From: Aquimarina sp. AU58
GTDB taxonomy: Bacteria; Bacteroidota; Bacteroidia; Flavobacteriales; Flavobacteriaceae
NCBI RefSeq assembly: GCF_900312745.1
Contig: NZ_OMPD01000014.1
Location: 186,001 to 250,000, forward strand
DNA: 64,000 bases
Direction: 5' to 3'
Shown here in pieces: positions 55,351 to 64,000 of the stretch. Position 1 is the stretch's first letter. Each line of letters opens with the position of its first letter. The notes under the pieces were generated by a model that saw only the letters and a list, made by a program, of their open reading frames with translations, ran no database searches and was not told the origin of the DNA. Both the position numbers and the translations under genes were made by a program.

Positions 55351-56619
55351 ATGGGGTGTAACAGTTGTTCCTCCGCAAAAGACGGGCAACCCAAGGGTTG
55401 TAAGAATAATGGTACCTGTGGTACAGATGGTTGCAATAAATTAACGGTTTTCGATTGGTTATCCAATATGTCACTTCCTAGTGGATCATTACCTTTTTCT
55501 TATGTTGAAATACGATTTAAGAATGGTAGAAAAAACTTCTTTAAAAATACAGAAAATCTTTCTTTAAGCATTGGAGATGTTGTTGCAACAGAGTCTTCTC
55601 CTGGTCATGATGTAGGAATTGTTACTCTTACTGGAGAGTTAGTTCGTATCCAGATGAAAAAAAAGAAAGTTGAACTTGATAATGAAGACATAAAAAAAGT
55701 CTATCGAAAAGCATCTCAAAAAGATATTGATATATGGCAGAAAGCTCGCGACAGAGAAGAAACTATGAAGGTTCGTGCTCGTGAAATAGCAATTAGATTA
55801 GAGCTGCAAATGAAAATTTCTGATATCGAATTTCAGGGAGATGGATCTAAAGCTACTTTTTATTACACAGCAGAAGAGCGAGTGGATTTTAGGCAGTTAA
55901 TAAAAGAGTTTGCACACGAGTTTAATACTCGTATAGAAATGAGACAAGTAGGTTTTAGGCAAGAAGCCGCACGATTAGGGGGTATTGGGTCCTGTGGGCG
56001 AGAGCTATGTTGTTCTACCTGGCTTACCGATTTTAGATCTGTAAATACTAGTGCAGCTAGGTATCAACAATTATCTTTAAATCCGCAAAAACTAGCCGGT
56101 CAATGCGGAAAACTAAAATGCTGTCTTAATTATGAATTAGATGCATATATTGATGCACTTAATAATTTTCCTAAAACAGATATAAAGCTTCGAACAGATA
56201 AAGGGACTGCTGTATGTCAAAAAATAGATATTTTTAAAGGATTGTTATGGTATGCCTATGAAGGCGAATGGATGAATTGGCACAGAATATCTACCGAAGA
56301 TGTTAATGAAATTATTGCGGCAAACAAGAACGATGAAAAAGTAGCAAGCTTAGAAGATTTTGCTTCAGAATTAATAGAAGATACTAAAACAGATTTTGAG
56401 AACGTTGTAGGACAAGATAGCTTAACGCGATTTGATCAGCCTAAACGTAGTAAAAGAAGAAATCGTAACAAAAGAAAAAATAAAAACAAGAGATCTTCAG
56501 ATCAGCAAACGGCAGTTTCAAACAAATCAAAAGAAGGGAATTCTGATAAAACAAATAAATCAAATAATCGAGGTAATAAAAAACGTAGGTCTCGTAATAG
56601 GAATAATGATAAAACTTAG
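55351..56619 (+). CDS. ricT: RicT-like PSP1-domain protein
   Basis: Protein of 422 residues. Cys-rich start (MGCNSCSSAKDGQPKGCKNN), then the PSP1 domain (about 75-300, with GGIGSCGRELCCSTWL and LAGQCGKLKCCLNYEL Cys motifs that bind an iron-sulfur cluster in RicT), and a basic Lys/Arg/Asn-rich tail (about 365-422). Known RicT works with RicA and RicF in RNA processing. It overlaps gldH by 14 bases. The tail is an extension over the B. subtilis protein. Confidence 0.9.
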   Translation: MGCNSCSSAKDGQPKGCKNNGTCGTDGCNKLTVFDWLSNMSLPSGSLPFSYVEIRFKNGRKNFFKNTENLSLSIGDVVATESSPGHDVGIVTLTGELVRIQMKKKKVELDNEDIKKVYRKASQKDIDIWQKARDREETMKVRAREIAIRLELQMKISDIEFQGDGSKATFYYTAEERVDFRQLIKEFAHEFNTRIEMRQVGFRQEAARLGGIGSCGRELCCSTWLTDFRSVNTSAARYQQLSLNPQKLAGQCGKLKCCLNYELDAYIDALNNFPKTDIKLRTDKGTAVCQKIDIFKGLLWYAYEGEWMNWHRISTEDVNEIIAANKNDEKVASLEDFASELIEDTKTDFENVVGQDSLTRFDQPKRSKRRNRNKRKNKNKRSSDQQTAVSNKSKEGNSDKTNKSNNRGNKKRRSRNRNNDKT

Positions 56620-57097
56620 GTTTTTTTTAATAGTATGTATTGTAATTGGTATGATCTCCTGCGATGATAAACAGGTTTTCGATACTTATCATACAGTAGC
56701 TAATGCATGGGAAATAGATGAGAAAGCGAGTTTTACACTTCCAGAACTCGACACAACACAATCCTATAATTTATTTATAAATATTCGTAACAATAATGAA
56801 TACAAATACAGCAATTTGTTTTTAATTAGTGAAATGAAATTTCCAAATGGCAAAATACTCACTGATACATTAGAGTATCGTCTTGCAGCTCCTGATGGGA
56901 ACTGGTTAGGAACTGGTTTTTCTGATCTTAAAGAAAATAAATTGTGGTATAAAGAAAATGTAAGTTTTAAAGAAAAAGGAAATTATACGATAACTATAGA
57001 GCATGCCATGAGAAAGAATGGTGAAGTAAATGGGATATCGTCATTAGAAGGAATTACAGATATAGGATTTAGGATAGAAAATGTTCAAAACCCTTAA
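56606..57097 (+). CDS. gldH: gliding motility lipoprotein GldH
   Basis: Lipoprotein of 163 residues from the ATG at 56606, inside the end of ricT. Lipidated Cys19 (MISCDDK). The mature part, with NLFINIRNNNEYKYSNLFLI and GNWLGTGFSDLKENKLWYKE, matches GldH of Flavobacterium johnsoniae, needed for gliding and type IX secretion. The long in-frame extension upstream (to 56432) overlaps ricT and is not coding. Confidence 0.93.
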   Translation: MIKLRFFLIVCIVIGMISCDDKQVFDTYHTVANAWEIDEKASFTLPELDTTQSYNLFINIRNNNEYKYSNLFLISEMKFPNGKILTDTLEYRLAAPDGNWLGTGFSDLKENKLWYKENVSFKEKGNYTITIEHAMRKNGEVNGISSLEGITDIGFRIENVQNP

Positions 57098-57251
57098 TAA
57101 ATTATAAAAGATAGAATCTATCTTCCATCATAGATAGACAAAAAAATATCATTAAAATACTTTTAGAGAAAGACCAGATAAGGAGGACATCGACAAAAAG
57201 GGAAAAAACCTCTTCTGATCTTTTTAAAAAATAGATTTAAATAGCTGAGAT

Positions 57252-59582
57252 ATGGCAAAGGCAAAACCCAAATCAACAAAAAAAAGAGCAAAAACTCCTG
57301 TGAGTAATACCATAAAATACATAAAAGCATTTTGGATACTATTTGGATCAGGATTGTTTTTAATAGCCTTACTCTTTCTCCTGGCTAGTTGGGGAGTTTA
57401 TGGAGAAATGCCTAAATTCGAAGAATTAGAAAACCCGCAAAATGACTTGGCAACCCAGATTATCTCTTCAGATGGGGTGCAAATAGGAACCTTTTTTAAA
57501 GAGAACCGGACTCCTGTAAATTATGAAGATCTACCACAACATTTGGTTGATGCCTTGGTAGCAACAGAAGATGCAAGATATTATGATCACTCTGGGATAG
57601 ATGCCAGAGGAACATTAAGAGCATTTGTTTTTTTAGGAACCAAAGGTGGGGCCAGTACAATATCACAACAGCTGGCAAAGCAATTATTTACTGGAGGATC
57701 AAAAAATAAGATCGAGCGATATTTGCAAAAAATACAAGAATGGGTAATTGCAACTCGTTTAGAAAGACAATATACCAAGAAAGAAATTGTAACGATGTAT
57801 CTTAATAAATATGATTTTCTTAATCAAGCAATTGGGATAAGTTCTGCATCGAGAATTTATTTCGGAAAAAACCCTAAAGACCTTAATGTAGAAGAAGCAG
57901 CTGTATTGGTAGGGATGTTAAAAAATTCATCACTATATAACCCTCTTCGTAGACCAGAAATGGTAAAAACAAGAAGAGATGTGGTTCTTAATCAGATGGA
58001 GAAATATGAGTACATTACAGAAAAACAAAGAGATAGTTTAAAACAGTTACCACTTAAACTGGATTACTCTCCAGAAGGTCATAATGATGGGACTGCAACT
58101 TATTTTAGAGAATACGTAAGAAGTTGGATGTCAAAATGGGTAAAAGAAAATCCTAAAGGGGAAAATGCAGAGGGTGATCCCGAATATTTTGATATTTATA
58201 GAGATGGATTACGAATTAATGTAACTATAGATTCTCGTATGCAAAAATATGCCGAGGAAGCGGTGCAAGAACATATGGCTAATCTTCAGAAAGAATTTGA
58301 TAAACAAGAAAAAGATAATAAAACTACCCCTTTTAGAGATTTAACAGAAACTGAAGTAGAAAGAATACTGAATCGAAGTATTAAATCGTCTGCCAGATGG
58401 AAAAAGATGCTTAGCCAGGGTAAAAGTGAAAAAGAAATAAGAAAATCTTTTGATGAAAAGGCAGAGATGAGCATATTTAGTTGGAAAGGAGCAATAGATA
58501 CAATAATGACTCCTAAAGATTCTATCTTATATTATAAAAAGTTTTTACGCTCGGGATTAATGTCTATGGAACCACAAACCGGGCATGTCAAAGCTTGGGT
58601 GGGAGGAGTTAATTATAAGCATTTTCAATATGATCATGTATATCAGGGAGCACGACAAGTAGGATCTACGTTTAAACCTTTTGTGTATGCAACTGCAATC
58701 GACCAACTTAAACTGTCACCTTGTGATACCATACCAAAATCGCAAATAACAATTCCTCCGGGTTCTCATGGTGTCATTGATAAAGGATGGACACCAAAAA
58801 ATAGTGATGCAGACTATACGGGGTATATGAGTCTTAAAGAAGCGTTAGCCAAATCTGTGAATACAATTTCTGCACGTTTAATGGATAGAATCGGGCCAGA
58901 GCCTATTGTTCGTCTTGCAAAGAAAATGGGAGTAGAATCAGATATTCTTGAAGTAGCTTCTATAGCATTAGGATCCGTAGATTTGAAATTGTCAGAAATG
59001 GTAGGAGCATATAGTACATTTGCTAACCAGGGGATATATACCAAACCGGTAACCATTACTAGTATTGAAGATAAAAATGGAACTGTTTTATACCAATTTG
59101 TTCCCGAAACACGTGATGTGATTAGTAAAGAAGCCGCTTATGTTACTATTAATCTAATGGAAGGTGTTACCCAATCTGGTTCTGGAGTGCGTTTACGTAC
59201 AGGACCTTCATCTAGATATGATATAAAAAATGTAGTCACTGGTCACCCATATAAATTTACAAACCCTATAGCTGGTAAAACAGGAACAACACAAAATCAA
59301 AGTGATGGTTGGTTTATGGGTATCGTTCCTAACCTTTGTACAGGAGTTTGGGTTGGGGGAGATGATAGAGCTACACATTTTAGAACAACTACCTTTGGGC
59401 AGGGAGCTACAATGGCATTGCCAGTTTGGGCGTTATTTATGAAAAAATGCTATGAAGATAAAACATTAAAAATTTCTACAAAAGCTTTTCCTAAGCCAGA
59501 AAACTTAACGATCGAAGTAGATTGTAAAGCTTTTAAGAGAAATAGTGTGCAGGGCGAGAACATAGAAGAATTTAGCCTTTAA
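57252..59582 (+). CDS. penicillin-binding protein 1A (transglycosylase/transpeptidase)
   Basis: Bifunctional class A PBP of 776 residues. Membrane helix (about 26-49), GT51 glycosyltransferase (about 65-245; ATEDARYYDHSGID with Glu106 and the QQLAKQL motif), linker, then the transpeptidase with SxxK (Ser472, Lys475 in GSTFKPF), a Ser-Val-Asn in AKSVNT, and KTGT (Lys676). Polymerises and cross-links peptidoglycan in the periplasm. Follows gldH, a common order in the family. Confidence 0.95.
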   Translation: MAKAKPKSTKKRAKTPVSNTIKYIKAFWILFGSGLFLIALLFLLASWGVYGEMPKFEELENPQNDLATQIISSDGVQIGTFFKENRTPVNYEDLPQHLVDALVATEDARYYDHSGIDARGTLRAFVFLGTKGGASTISQQLAKQLFTGGSKNKIERYLQKIQEWVIATRLERQYTKKEIVTMYLNKYDFLNQAIGISSASRIYFGKNPKDLNVEEAAVLVGMLKNSSLYNPLRRPEMVKTRRDVVLNQMEKYEYITEKQRDSLKQLPLKLDYSPEGHNDGTATYFREYVRSWMSKWVKENPKGENAEGDPEYFDIYRDGLRINVTIDSRMQKYAEEAVQEHMANLQKEFDKQEKDNKTTPFRDLTETEVERILNRSIKSSARWKKMLSQGKSEKEIRKSFDEKAEMSIFSWKGAIDTIMTPKDSILYYKKFLRSGLMSMEPQTGHVKAWVGGVNYKHFQYDHVYQGARQVGSTFKPFVYATAIDQLKLSPCDTIPKSQITIPPGSHGVIDKGWTPKNSDADYTGYMSLKEALAKSVNTISARLMDRIGPEPIVRLAKKMGVESDILEVASIALGSVDLKLSEMVGAYSTFANQGIYTKPVTITSIEDKNGTVLYQFVPETRDVISKEAAYVTINLMEGVTQSGSGVRLRTGPSSRYDIKNVVTGHPYKFTNPIAGKTGTTQNQSDGWFMGIVPNLCTGVWVGGDDRATHFRTTTFGQGATMALPVWALFMKKCYEDKTLKISTKAFPKPENLTIEVDCKAFKRNSVQGENIEEFSL

Positions 59583-59684
59583 AAGAGCTTTGTCTGTGAA
59601 TTGAAAAAATCTTAAAACTATCTAATTTCAAAAGATGAGATACTGTTTTTTTTAGTACTTTTAGTCTGCTAAAATTAGAACACT

Positions 59685-60392
59685 ATGATTCGTAAAACGG
59701 TACCCAATGTTACCGAAGCTTTGGTTGGTATCAAAGATGATATGACCTTTATGCTTGGAGGGTTTGGCCTATGTGGCATTCCCGAAAATACTATTACAGA
59801 GCTTGTAACATCAAATATCAAAGGTCTTACCTGTATATCCAATAACGCAGGAGTTGATGATTTTGGATTAGGGCTTCTACTTCAAAAGAAACAAATCAAA
59901 AAAATGATCTCTTCTTATGTGGGAGAAAATGATGAATTCGAGCGTCAGATGCTTAGTGGCGAATTAGATGTAGAACTTATCCCACAAGGAACGTTGGCAG
60001 AAAGATGTCGTGCAGCCCAGGGAGGTTTTCCTGCAATTTATACTCCGGCAGGTTACGGTACCGAAGTAGCCGAAGGAAAAGAAACTCGAGAATTTAATGG
60101 CAAAATGTATGTGTTAGAACACGCATTTAAAGCCGATTTTGCATTTGTAAAAGCCTGGAAAGGCGATGAAGCTGGGAATTTGATCTTTAAAGGAACGGCA
60201 AGAAACTTTAATCCTTGTATGTGTGGTGCTGCAAAAATAACAGTGGCCGAGGTAGAAGAATTAGTTCCCGCAGGAACCTTAAACCCAGACCATATACATA
60301 TTCCGGGTATATTTGTTCAACGAATTTTTCAAGGACAAGATTATGAAAAAAGAATCGAACAACGCACTGTTCGTAAAAAAGAAGAAGTTTAA
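59685..60392 (+). CDS. scoA: 3-oxoacid CoA-transferase subunit A
   Basis: Subunit A of succinyl-CoA:3-oxoacid CoA-transferase, 235 residues. The [10 protein letters not shown] loop (46-55) and [17 protein letters not shown] are characteristic. It transfers CoA to acetoacetate with the B subunit encoded at 61579. The two subunits are normally adjacent; here two other genes lie between them. Confidence 0.94.
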   Translation: MIRKTVPNVTEALVGIKDDMTFMLGGFGLCGIPENTITELVTSNIKGLTCISNNAGVDDFGLGLLLQKKQIKKMISSYVGENDEFERQMLSGELDVELIPQGTLAERCRAAQGGFPAIYTPAGYGTEVAEGKETREFNGKMYVLEHAFKADFAFVKAWKGDEAGNLIFKGTARNFNPCMCGAAKITVAEVEELVPAGTLNPDHIHIPGIFVQRIFQGQDYEKRIEQRTVRKKEEV

Positions 60393-60496
60393 TCTTTTTT
60401 TGATAGATGTAAAATCATTTTTATAGTCTATTGAAAAAAGAGTATACCACTTCAAATAATAGTATTTGTTTTTAAAACCTTAAACACACACAAATC

Positions 60497-61138
60497 ATGG
60501 CTGCATTAAGATTAGGAGATGAAGCACCAAACTTCATTGCACAGACTACAGAAGGAGAAATAGATTTTCATAATTGGTTGGGAGAAGACTGGGGAATTCT
60601 ATTTTCACATCCGGCGGATTATACCCCTGTTTGTACTACAGAATTAGGTACAGTATCAAAATACACAAATGAATTTAATAAACGCAATGTAAAAGTTGCT
60701 GCATTGAGTGTAGATGGCTTAGAATCTCATCACGGGTGGATTAAAGATATTAATGAAACACAAGACACAACAGTTAATTTTCCTATCATCGCAGATGAGG
60801 ATAGAAAGGTATCAGAATTATATGATATGATTCATCCCAATGCAGATAGTCAACTAACAGTACGTTCTGTTTTTGTAATAGCACCAGATAAAAAGATCAA
60901 ACTTACAATAACATATCCAGCTTCTACTGGAAGAAATTTTGATGAGTTATTACGCGTTATTGATTCGCTTCAGTTAACAGCATATCATAAAGTAGCTACA
61001 CCAGCAAATTGGAACCCTGGGGAAGATTGCGTTATTGTACCCTCTGTAGCTAATGAAGAAATAGCCGAATTATTCCCAAAAGGGTATAAAGAGATAAAAC
61101 CTTATTTAAGGATGACACCTCAGCCTAATTTAAATTAG
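60497..61138 (+). CDS. 1-Cys peroxiredoxin (Prx6-type)
   Basis: Peroxiredoxin of 213 residues with the active motif HPADYTPVCTTEL (peroxidatic Cys46, Thr43) and no second conserved Cys in the resolving position; the C-terminal extension with LRMTPQPN is typical of the Prx6 group. Reduces hydroperoxides in the cytoplasm. It sits between scoA and the zinc-ribbon gene. Confidence 0.94.
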   Translation: MAALRLGDEAPNFIAQTTEGEIDFHNWLGEDWGILFSHPADYTPVCTTELGTVSKYTNEFNKRNVKVAALSVDGLESHHGWIKDINETQDTTVNFPIIADEDRKVSELYDMIHPNADSQLTVRSVFVIAPDKKIKLTITYPASTGRNFDELLRVIDSLQLTAYHKVATPANWNPGEDCVIVPSVANEEIAELFPKGYKEIKPYLRMTPQPNLN

Positions 61139-61237
61139 TAAGTATGAAATAAGCCATAACAATTAAGTTGAAACCCAACCGAAATGATTATATGGCGATT
61201 CCATCTGACCATTAAAAAACAATAAATATATAAACAG

Positions 61238-61576
61238 ATGAAATTAGAGTTTACATGCTCTCAATGTAAGATTCAAAATAAATTTAAACCAGTAACAGTA
61301 ACCAGAGGTGAATTACAAATGAAAATTGGTGATGAAGTGCAGGTTACATGCAAGTATTGTAATAAAGAAGATAAGAAACATATCAATAGAATAGATGCGG
61401 TTGTTGATAATAGGAAAATACTCTTTGCACTTATAATAAGTGGAGTAGTTGCTATTGTTCTTTTAAGTTTTTATGGTCTTATAGCTTTGGCTGTGATCTC
61501 CATACCATTATTAATATGGATTCAGGAAAGTAAGTCAACCAATCATTTTAATTCATATAAGATTAGAAGAAAATAA
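61238..61576 (+). CDS. zinc-ribbon membrane protein
   Basis: Protein of 112 residues. Two CxxC pairs (Cys7/Cys10 and Cys38/Cys41) form a likely zinc ribbon, followed by a hydrophobic hairpin of two helices (about 65-95) and a basic end. No family name known. The stop is 2 bases before the scoB start, so it is almost certainly co-transcribed with scoB. Confidence 0.8.
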   Translation: MKLEFTCSQCKIQNKFKPVTVTRGELQMKIGDEVQVTCKYCNKEDKKHINRIDAVVDNRKILFALIISGVVAIVLLSFYGLIALAVISIPLLIWIQESKSTNHFNSYKIRRK

Positions 61577-61578
61577 TT

Positions 61579-62235
61579 ATGTTAGATAAAAACGGAATTG
61601 CAAAGCGTATTGCTAAAGAACTACAGGACGGATATTTTGTAAACCTGGGAATAGGTATACCTACATTGGTTGCCAATTATATCCCTCAAGGTATAGAAGT
61701 AGAGTTTCAAAGCGAAAACGGAGTCCTGGGAATGGGACCTTTTCCTTTTGAAGGAGAAGAAGATGCCGATATTATAAATGCAGGAAAACAAACTATTACC
61801 ACAATGCCGGGAGCATCATTTTTTGATTCTGCAATGAGTTTTGGGATGATTCGGGGACAACATGTTGATTTAACAATTTTAGGAGCAATGGAGGTTTCTG
61901 AAGAAGGAGATATAGCAAACTGGAAGATCCCAGGTAAAATGGTAAAAGGAATGGGAGGAGCAATGGATCTGGTAGCAAGTGCAGAGAATATTATTGTGGC
62001 CATGATGCATACCAATAAAGCAGGAGCGTCTAAATTGCTAAAAAAATGTTCACTTCCACTTACAGGAGTTAGTTGTGTAAAAAAAATAGTTACAAACCTG
62101 GCTTTTCTAGAAATCACCGATAAAGGTTTTAAACTTTTAGAAAGGGCACCTGGAGTATCTGTAGAAGAAATTAAGAATGCCACAGAAGGAAACCTCATAA
62201 TTGAAGGTGATATTCCTGAAATGATATTAGATTGA
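61579..62235 (+). CDS. scoB: 3-oxoacid CoA-transferase subunit B
   Basis: Subunit B of the CoA-transferase, 218 residues. The catalytic glutamate lies in the SENGVLGMGP motif (Glu50 region), with GAMEVSEEGDIANW downstream. Pairs with scoA 1.2 kb upstream. Length normal. Confidence 0.95.
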   Translation: MLDKNGIAKRIAKELQDGYFVNLGIGIPTLVANYIPQGIEVEFQSENGVLGMGPFPFEGEEDADIINAGKQTITTMPGASFFDSAMSFGMIRGQHVDLTILGAMEVSEEGDIANWKIPGKMVKGMGGAMDLVASAENIIVAMMHTNKAGASKLLKKCSLPLTGVSCVKKIVTNLAFLEITDKGFKLLERAPGVSVEEIKNATEGNLIIEGDIPEMILD

Positions 62236-62511
62236 TTTAAATCTAATTCTAGGAATATGGTAACGAATAATAATTAAGTCTCTACGAATAATAAATCAAT
62301 AAAAGAGTCGTTTAGGTATAACAGGATCCGATTATCTTGTTTTTGAAAGAAAAATACTACACTTTCAAGTGAATTCCTATACCCTTAAACCTTTGCTTTA
62401 ACCTTTAAAAACCAATAATATGCATTTAAATGTTAAAATTTTGCGTATTTAGTCGATTTTTTTGTGTATTTAAACGTTATTGTTGAAAATATTTTGCATA
62501 TTAGTGTCCCG

Positions 62512-62548
62512 ATAAAAAATAATGCCCCCTATAAACATTATTTTTTAT
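62512..62548. terminator. strong hairpin, probably terminating the sco operon
   Basis: Perfect 13-bp stem (ATAAAAAATAATG / CATTATTTTTTAT) with an 11-base C-rich loop; the 3' arm ends in T's. It lies 277 bases past scoB and just before a small-peptide frame. Confidence 0.7.
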
Positions 62549-62590
62549 AAGGATTAAAAAAATTATTAACCCACACAAGTTTCCCCTATT

Positions 62591-62692
62591 ATGAAAAAAC
62601 GTATAAATCGTCTACAGAAATCGATCAAACCTACAATAGAATTGATTTCAAACTGTGTTTATGTGGCGAAAAAAGTATTTTTGTTGATGTGA
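62591..62692 (+). CDS. possible 33-residue basic peptide
   Basis: Short frame starting MKKRINRLQKSIKPTIELIS and ending KKVFLLM. Basic start and amphipathic/hydrophobic end. It is framed by the hairpin at 62512-62548 and a terminator at 62739-62776, so the interval may be a small transcript, coding or not. Confidence 0.4.
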   Translation: MKKRINRLQKSIKPTIELISNCVYVAKKVFLLM

Positions 62693-62738
62693 TTTTTTGT
62701 TGTTAATTAATCGCAACCTCCCCAAGTCGCGATGAATG

Positions 62739-62776
62739 AAACCTGTTAGCCTGTATAAGTTTAACAGGTTTTTTTT
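62739..62776 (+). terminator. rho-independent terminator
   Basis: Ten-base stem AAACCTGTTA / TAACAGGTTT, 13-base loop, then a run of T. It ends a plus-strand transcript that cannot come from scoB unless the 62512 hairpin is read through. Confidence 0.85.
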
Positions 62777-62787
62777 ATGTCCTTTTC

Positions 62788-62820
62788 AGACCTCACAGGT
62801 CTCCAAGACCTGTGAGGTCT
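62788..62820. repeat. dispersed palindromic repeat (CCTCACAGG type)
   Basis: Fifteen-base perfect stem AGACCTCACAGGTCT / AGACCTGTGAGGTCT with a CCA loop and T's after it. It can act as terminator for the ABC gene on the minus strand. A degenerate copy lies at 13119-13151. Confidence 0.8.
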
Positions 62821-62885
62821 ATTTTTTTAATTAGGGTAAGGGTCGTGTTTAATGCAACTTTTTAGAGTAGCTTTCTTTTTTTAAC

Positions 62886-64000
62886 CTATTTTCCCTGCGG
62901 GATCGCATGTATTAGTTTTTTGGTATAGTCTCTTTTTGGGTTTTCATAAATCAAATCCGCATCTCCTTGTTCCTCTATTTTACCTTTATTCATGACCAAT
63001 AACTGATCAGACATATATTTTACCACAGCCAGATCATGTGATATGAAGATGTAGGTAAAACCAAAATTACTTTTTAACTCATTTAGTAAGTTAAGTACTT
63101 GTGCTTGTACAGAGATATCTAACGCACTTACAGACTCATCGCAGATAATAAGTTTTGGCTGTAAAGCTATTGTACGCGCAATACCGATGCGTTGTCGTTG
63201 TCCACCACTAAACTCATGTGGGTAACGGTTAAAATGTTCCTCGGTTAAGCTTACTCGCTCTAGTAATTCTATTACTTTTTGCTTTCGTTCTTTGTCATTG
63301 TTGTATAAATTATGTGCCTGCATAGGTTCCATAATTGCTTTTCCAACAGTTAATCTTGGATTTAGTGATGCAAAAGGATCCTGAAATATCAACTGAATTT
63401 CTTTTCGAAGACTTCGTATCTCAGAAGATGATAATTGTGTGATATCTTGCCCTTTGTATATAACCTGACCTCTATTGGCTTTATCTAATTGTAAAATGGT
63501 ATTTCCTAAAGTGGATTTACCACAACCCGATTCTCCTACGAGCCCCAAAGTCTCACCTTCATAGAGCTTAAAACTCACATCATCTACAGCTTTAAATTCT
63601 GCTTTTCCAAATAAACCAACCTTAGAAAAATAACTTTTTTCTACATTTATAACTTCTAGTAGGGGTGGTTGACTATACAAGTTTTGATGATGCTGTTGTC
63701 GCTGTTCTTTAGTAATGATTTCCTTTTTTTGATCTGTATCCTCAAAAAAATCCGCAATAGTTGGTAGTTTTTGATATCTAACATTCATTGGGGGCCTTGC
63801 ATTAATTAATGCTTTGGTGTATTCTTTTTGAGGAGTGTGAAAAATAGTATCGGTTGTTCCGTATTCTATCATCTTTCCTTGATACATAACCAAAACATGA
63901 TCTGCAACTTCTGAAACTAGTGAGAGATCATGAGAAATAAATAAAATACTCATTTTATATTCTTCCTGCAGGCTTTTTAATAAGCCGATAATTTCTTTTT
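62886..64000 (-). CDS. oligopeptide ABC transporter ATP-binding protein, two-domain, 5' part cut off
   Basis: C-terminal part of a double-ATPase (DppD-DppF/GsiA-like) subunit of a peptide importer. The end of domain 1 (FISHDLSLVSEVADHVLVMYQGK, then oligo_HPY) is followed by a whole second ABC domain: Walker A GESGCGKST, signature SGGQRQRIGIARTI, Walker B LIICDESVSALD, and His in SHDLAVV. The reading frame continues through the right edge (KEIIGLLKSLQEEYK upstream of the first Met at 63953), so the Met there is internal. Confidence 0.93.
   Translation of the reverse strand, partial: KEIIGLLKSLQEEYKMSILFISHDLSLVSEVADHVLVMYQGKMIEYGTTDTIFHTPQKEYTKALINARPPMNVRYQKLPTIADFFEDTDQKKEIITKEQRQQHHQNLYSQPPLLEVINVEKSYFSKVGLFGKAEFKAVDDVSFKLYEGETLGLVGESGCGKSTLGNTILQLDKANRGQVIYKGQDITQLSSSEIRSLRKEIQLIFQDPFASLNPRLTVGKAIMEPMQAHNLYNNDKERKQKVIELLERVSLTEEHFNRYPHEFSGGQRQRIGIARTIALQPKLIICDESVSALDISVQAQVLNLLNELKSNFGFTYIFISHDLAVVKYMSDQLLVMNKGKIEEQGDADLIYENPKRDYTKKLIHAIPQGK

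Noticed and set aside
61707..62198. 163-residue minus-strand frame opposite scoB
   Set aside because: Antisense shadow of a conserved enzyme; no start context or family.
1..64000. tRNA, rRNA, transposase, integrase, phage or CRISPR-Cas genes
   Set aside because: None seen by eye on either strand. A tRNA could still be missed without a covariance search.

Overview
The window looks like chromosomal DNA of a gliding marine flavobacterium (Bacteroidota, Flavobacteriaceae; Aquimarina-like is my guess). The support is the AT-rich base composition, the gliding lipoprotein gene gldH, a complete Bat (aerotolerance) operon, two ECF sigma/anti-sigma outer-membrane systems, lipoproteins with Bacteroidota-type lipoboxes, and promoters of the Bacteroidota type (TAnnTTTG, sometimes with TTTG about 19 bases upstream). 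No rRNA, tRNA, CRISPR array, transposase or phage gene was seen.

Layout. 1-8.2 kb: a LytTR two-component pair, a hydrolase divergent from a TetR repressor with a palindromic operator between them, a small lipoprotein, a phosphoesterase, an AlbA_2/Schlafen-type protein and a short-chain dehydrogenase. 8.5-18.1 kb: MoxR ATPase, DUF58, a BatD-like membrane protein and BatA-BatE in one operon, ending in a small membrane protein. 18.2-22.5 kb: two SulP transporters around a beta-carbonic anhydrase, read as bicarbonate uptake. 22.5-27.9 kb: CvpA, a RelE/ParE-like toxin-antitoxin pair, and a Fec-type sigma / FecR / TonB-receptor cassette. 27.9-31.7 kb: an operon of transglutaminase-7TM protein, ATP-grasp ligase and outer-membrane barrel. 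31.8-36.8 kb: a conserved small protein, AraC regulator, DUF885 peptidase-like lipoprotein, GNAT acetyltransferase and PheS.

37.2-45.9 kb is the accessory-looking part. It holds a lipocalin-like lipoprotein, a TetR regulator with two tandem operators driving three coupled membrane proteins, an AlkD-like protein, a cadherin/leucine-rich-repeat lipoprotein, and two paralogous modules at 37.8-38.5 and 43.9-44.7 kb. Each module pairs an XRE-family repressor with two divergent tiny genes made from one roughly 38-residue helical unit, with a palindrome between. I do not recognise this family and regard it as the best candidate for an undescribed system.

46.0-64.0 kb returns to core genes: TrpS, PlsC, an ECF sigma followed by a protein joining an anti-sigma-like N-terminus to an outer-membrane barrel, RecA, TrhO, RicT, GldH, PBP1A, the two CoA-transferase subunits with a peroxiredoxin and a zinc-ribbon protein between them, and a truncated oligopeptide ABC ATPase at the right edge. 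Between these lie a roughly 0.9-kb insertion bounded by two copies of the plsC 3' end, a 0.17-kb fold-back element, a GG-leader peptide gene, and a terminator-bounded small-peptide or small-RNA locus near 62.6 kb.
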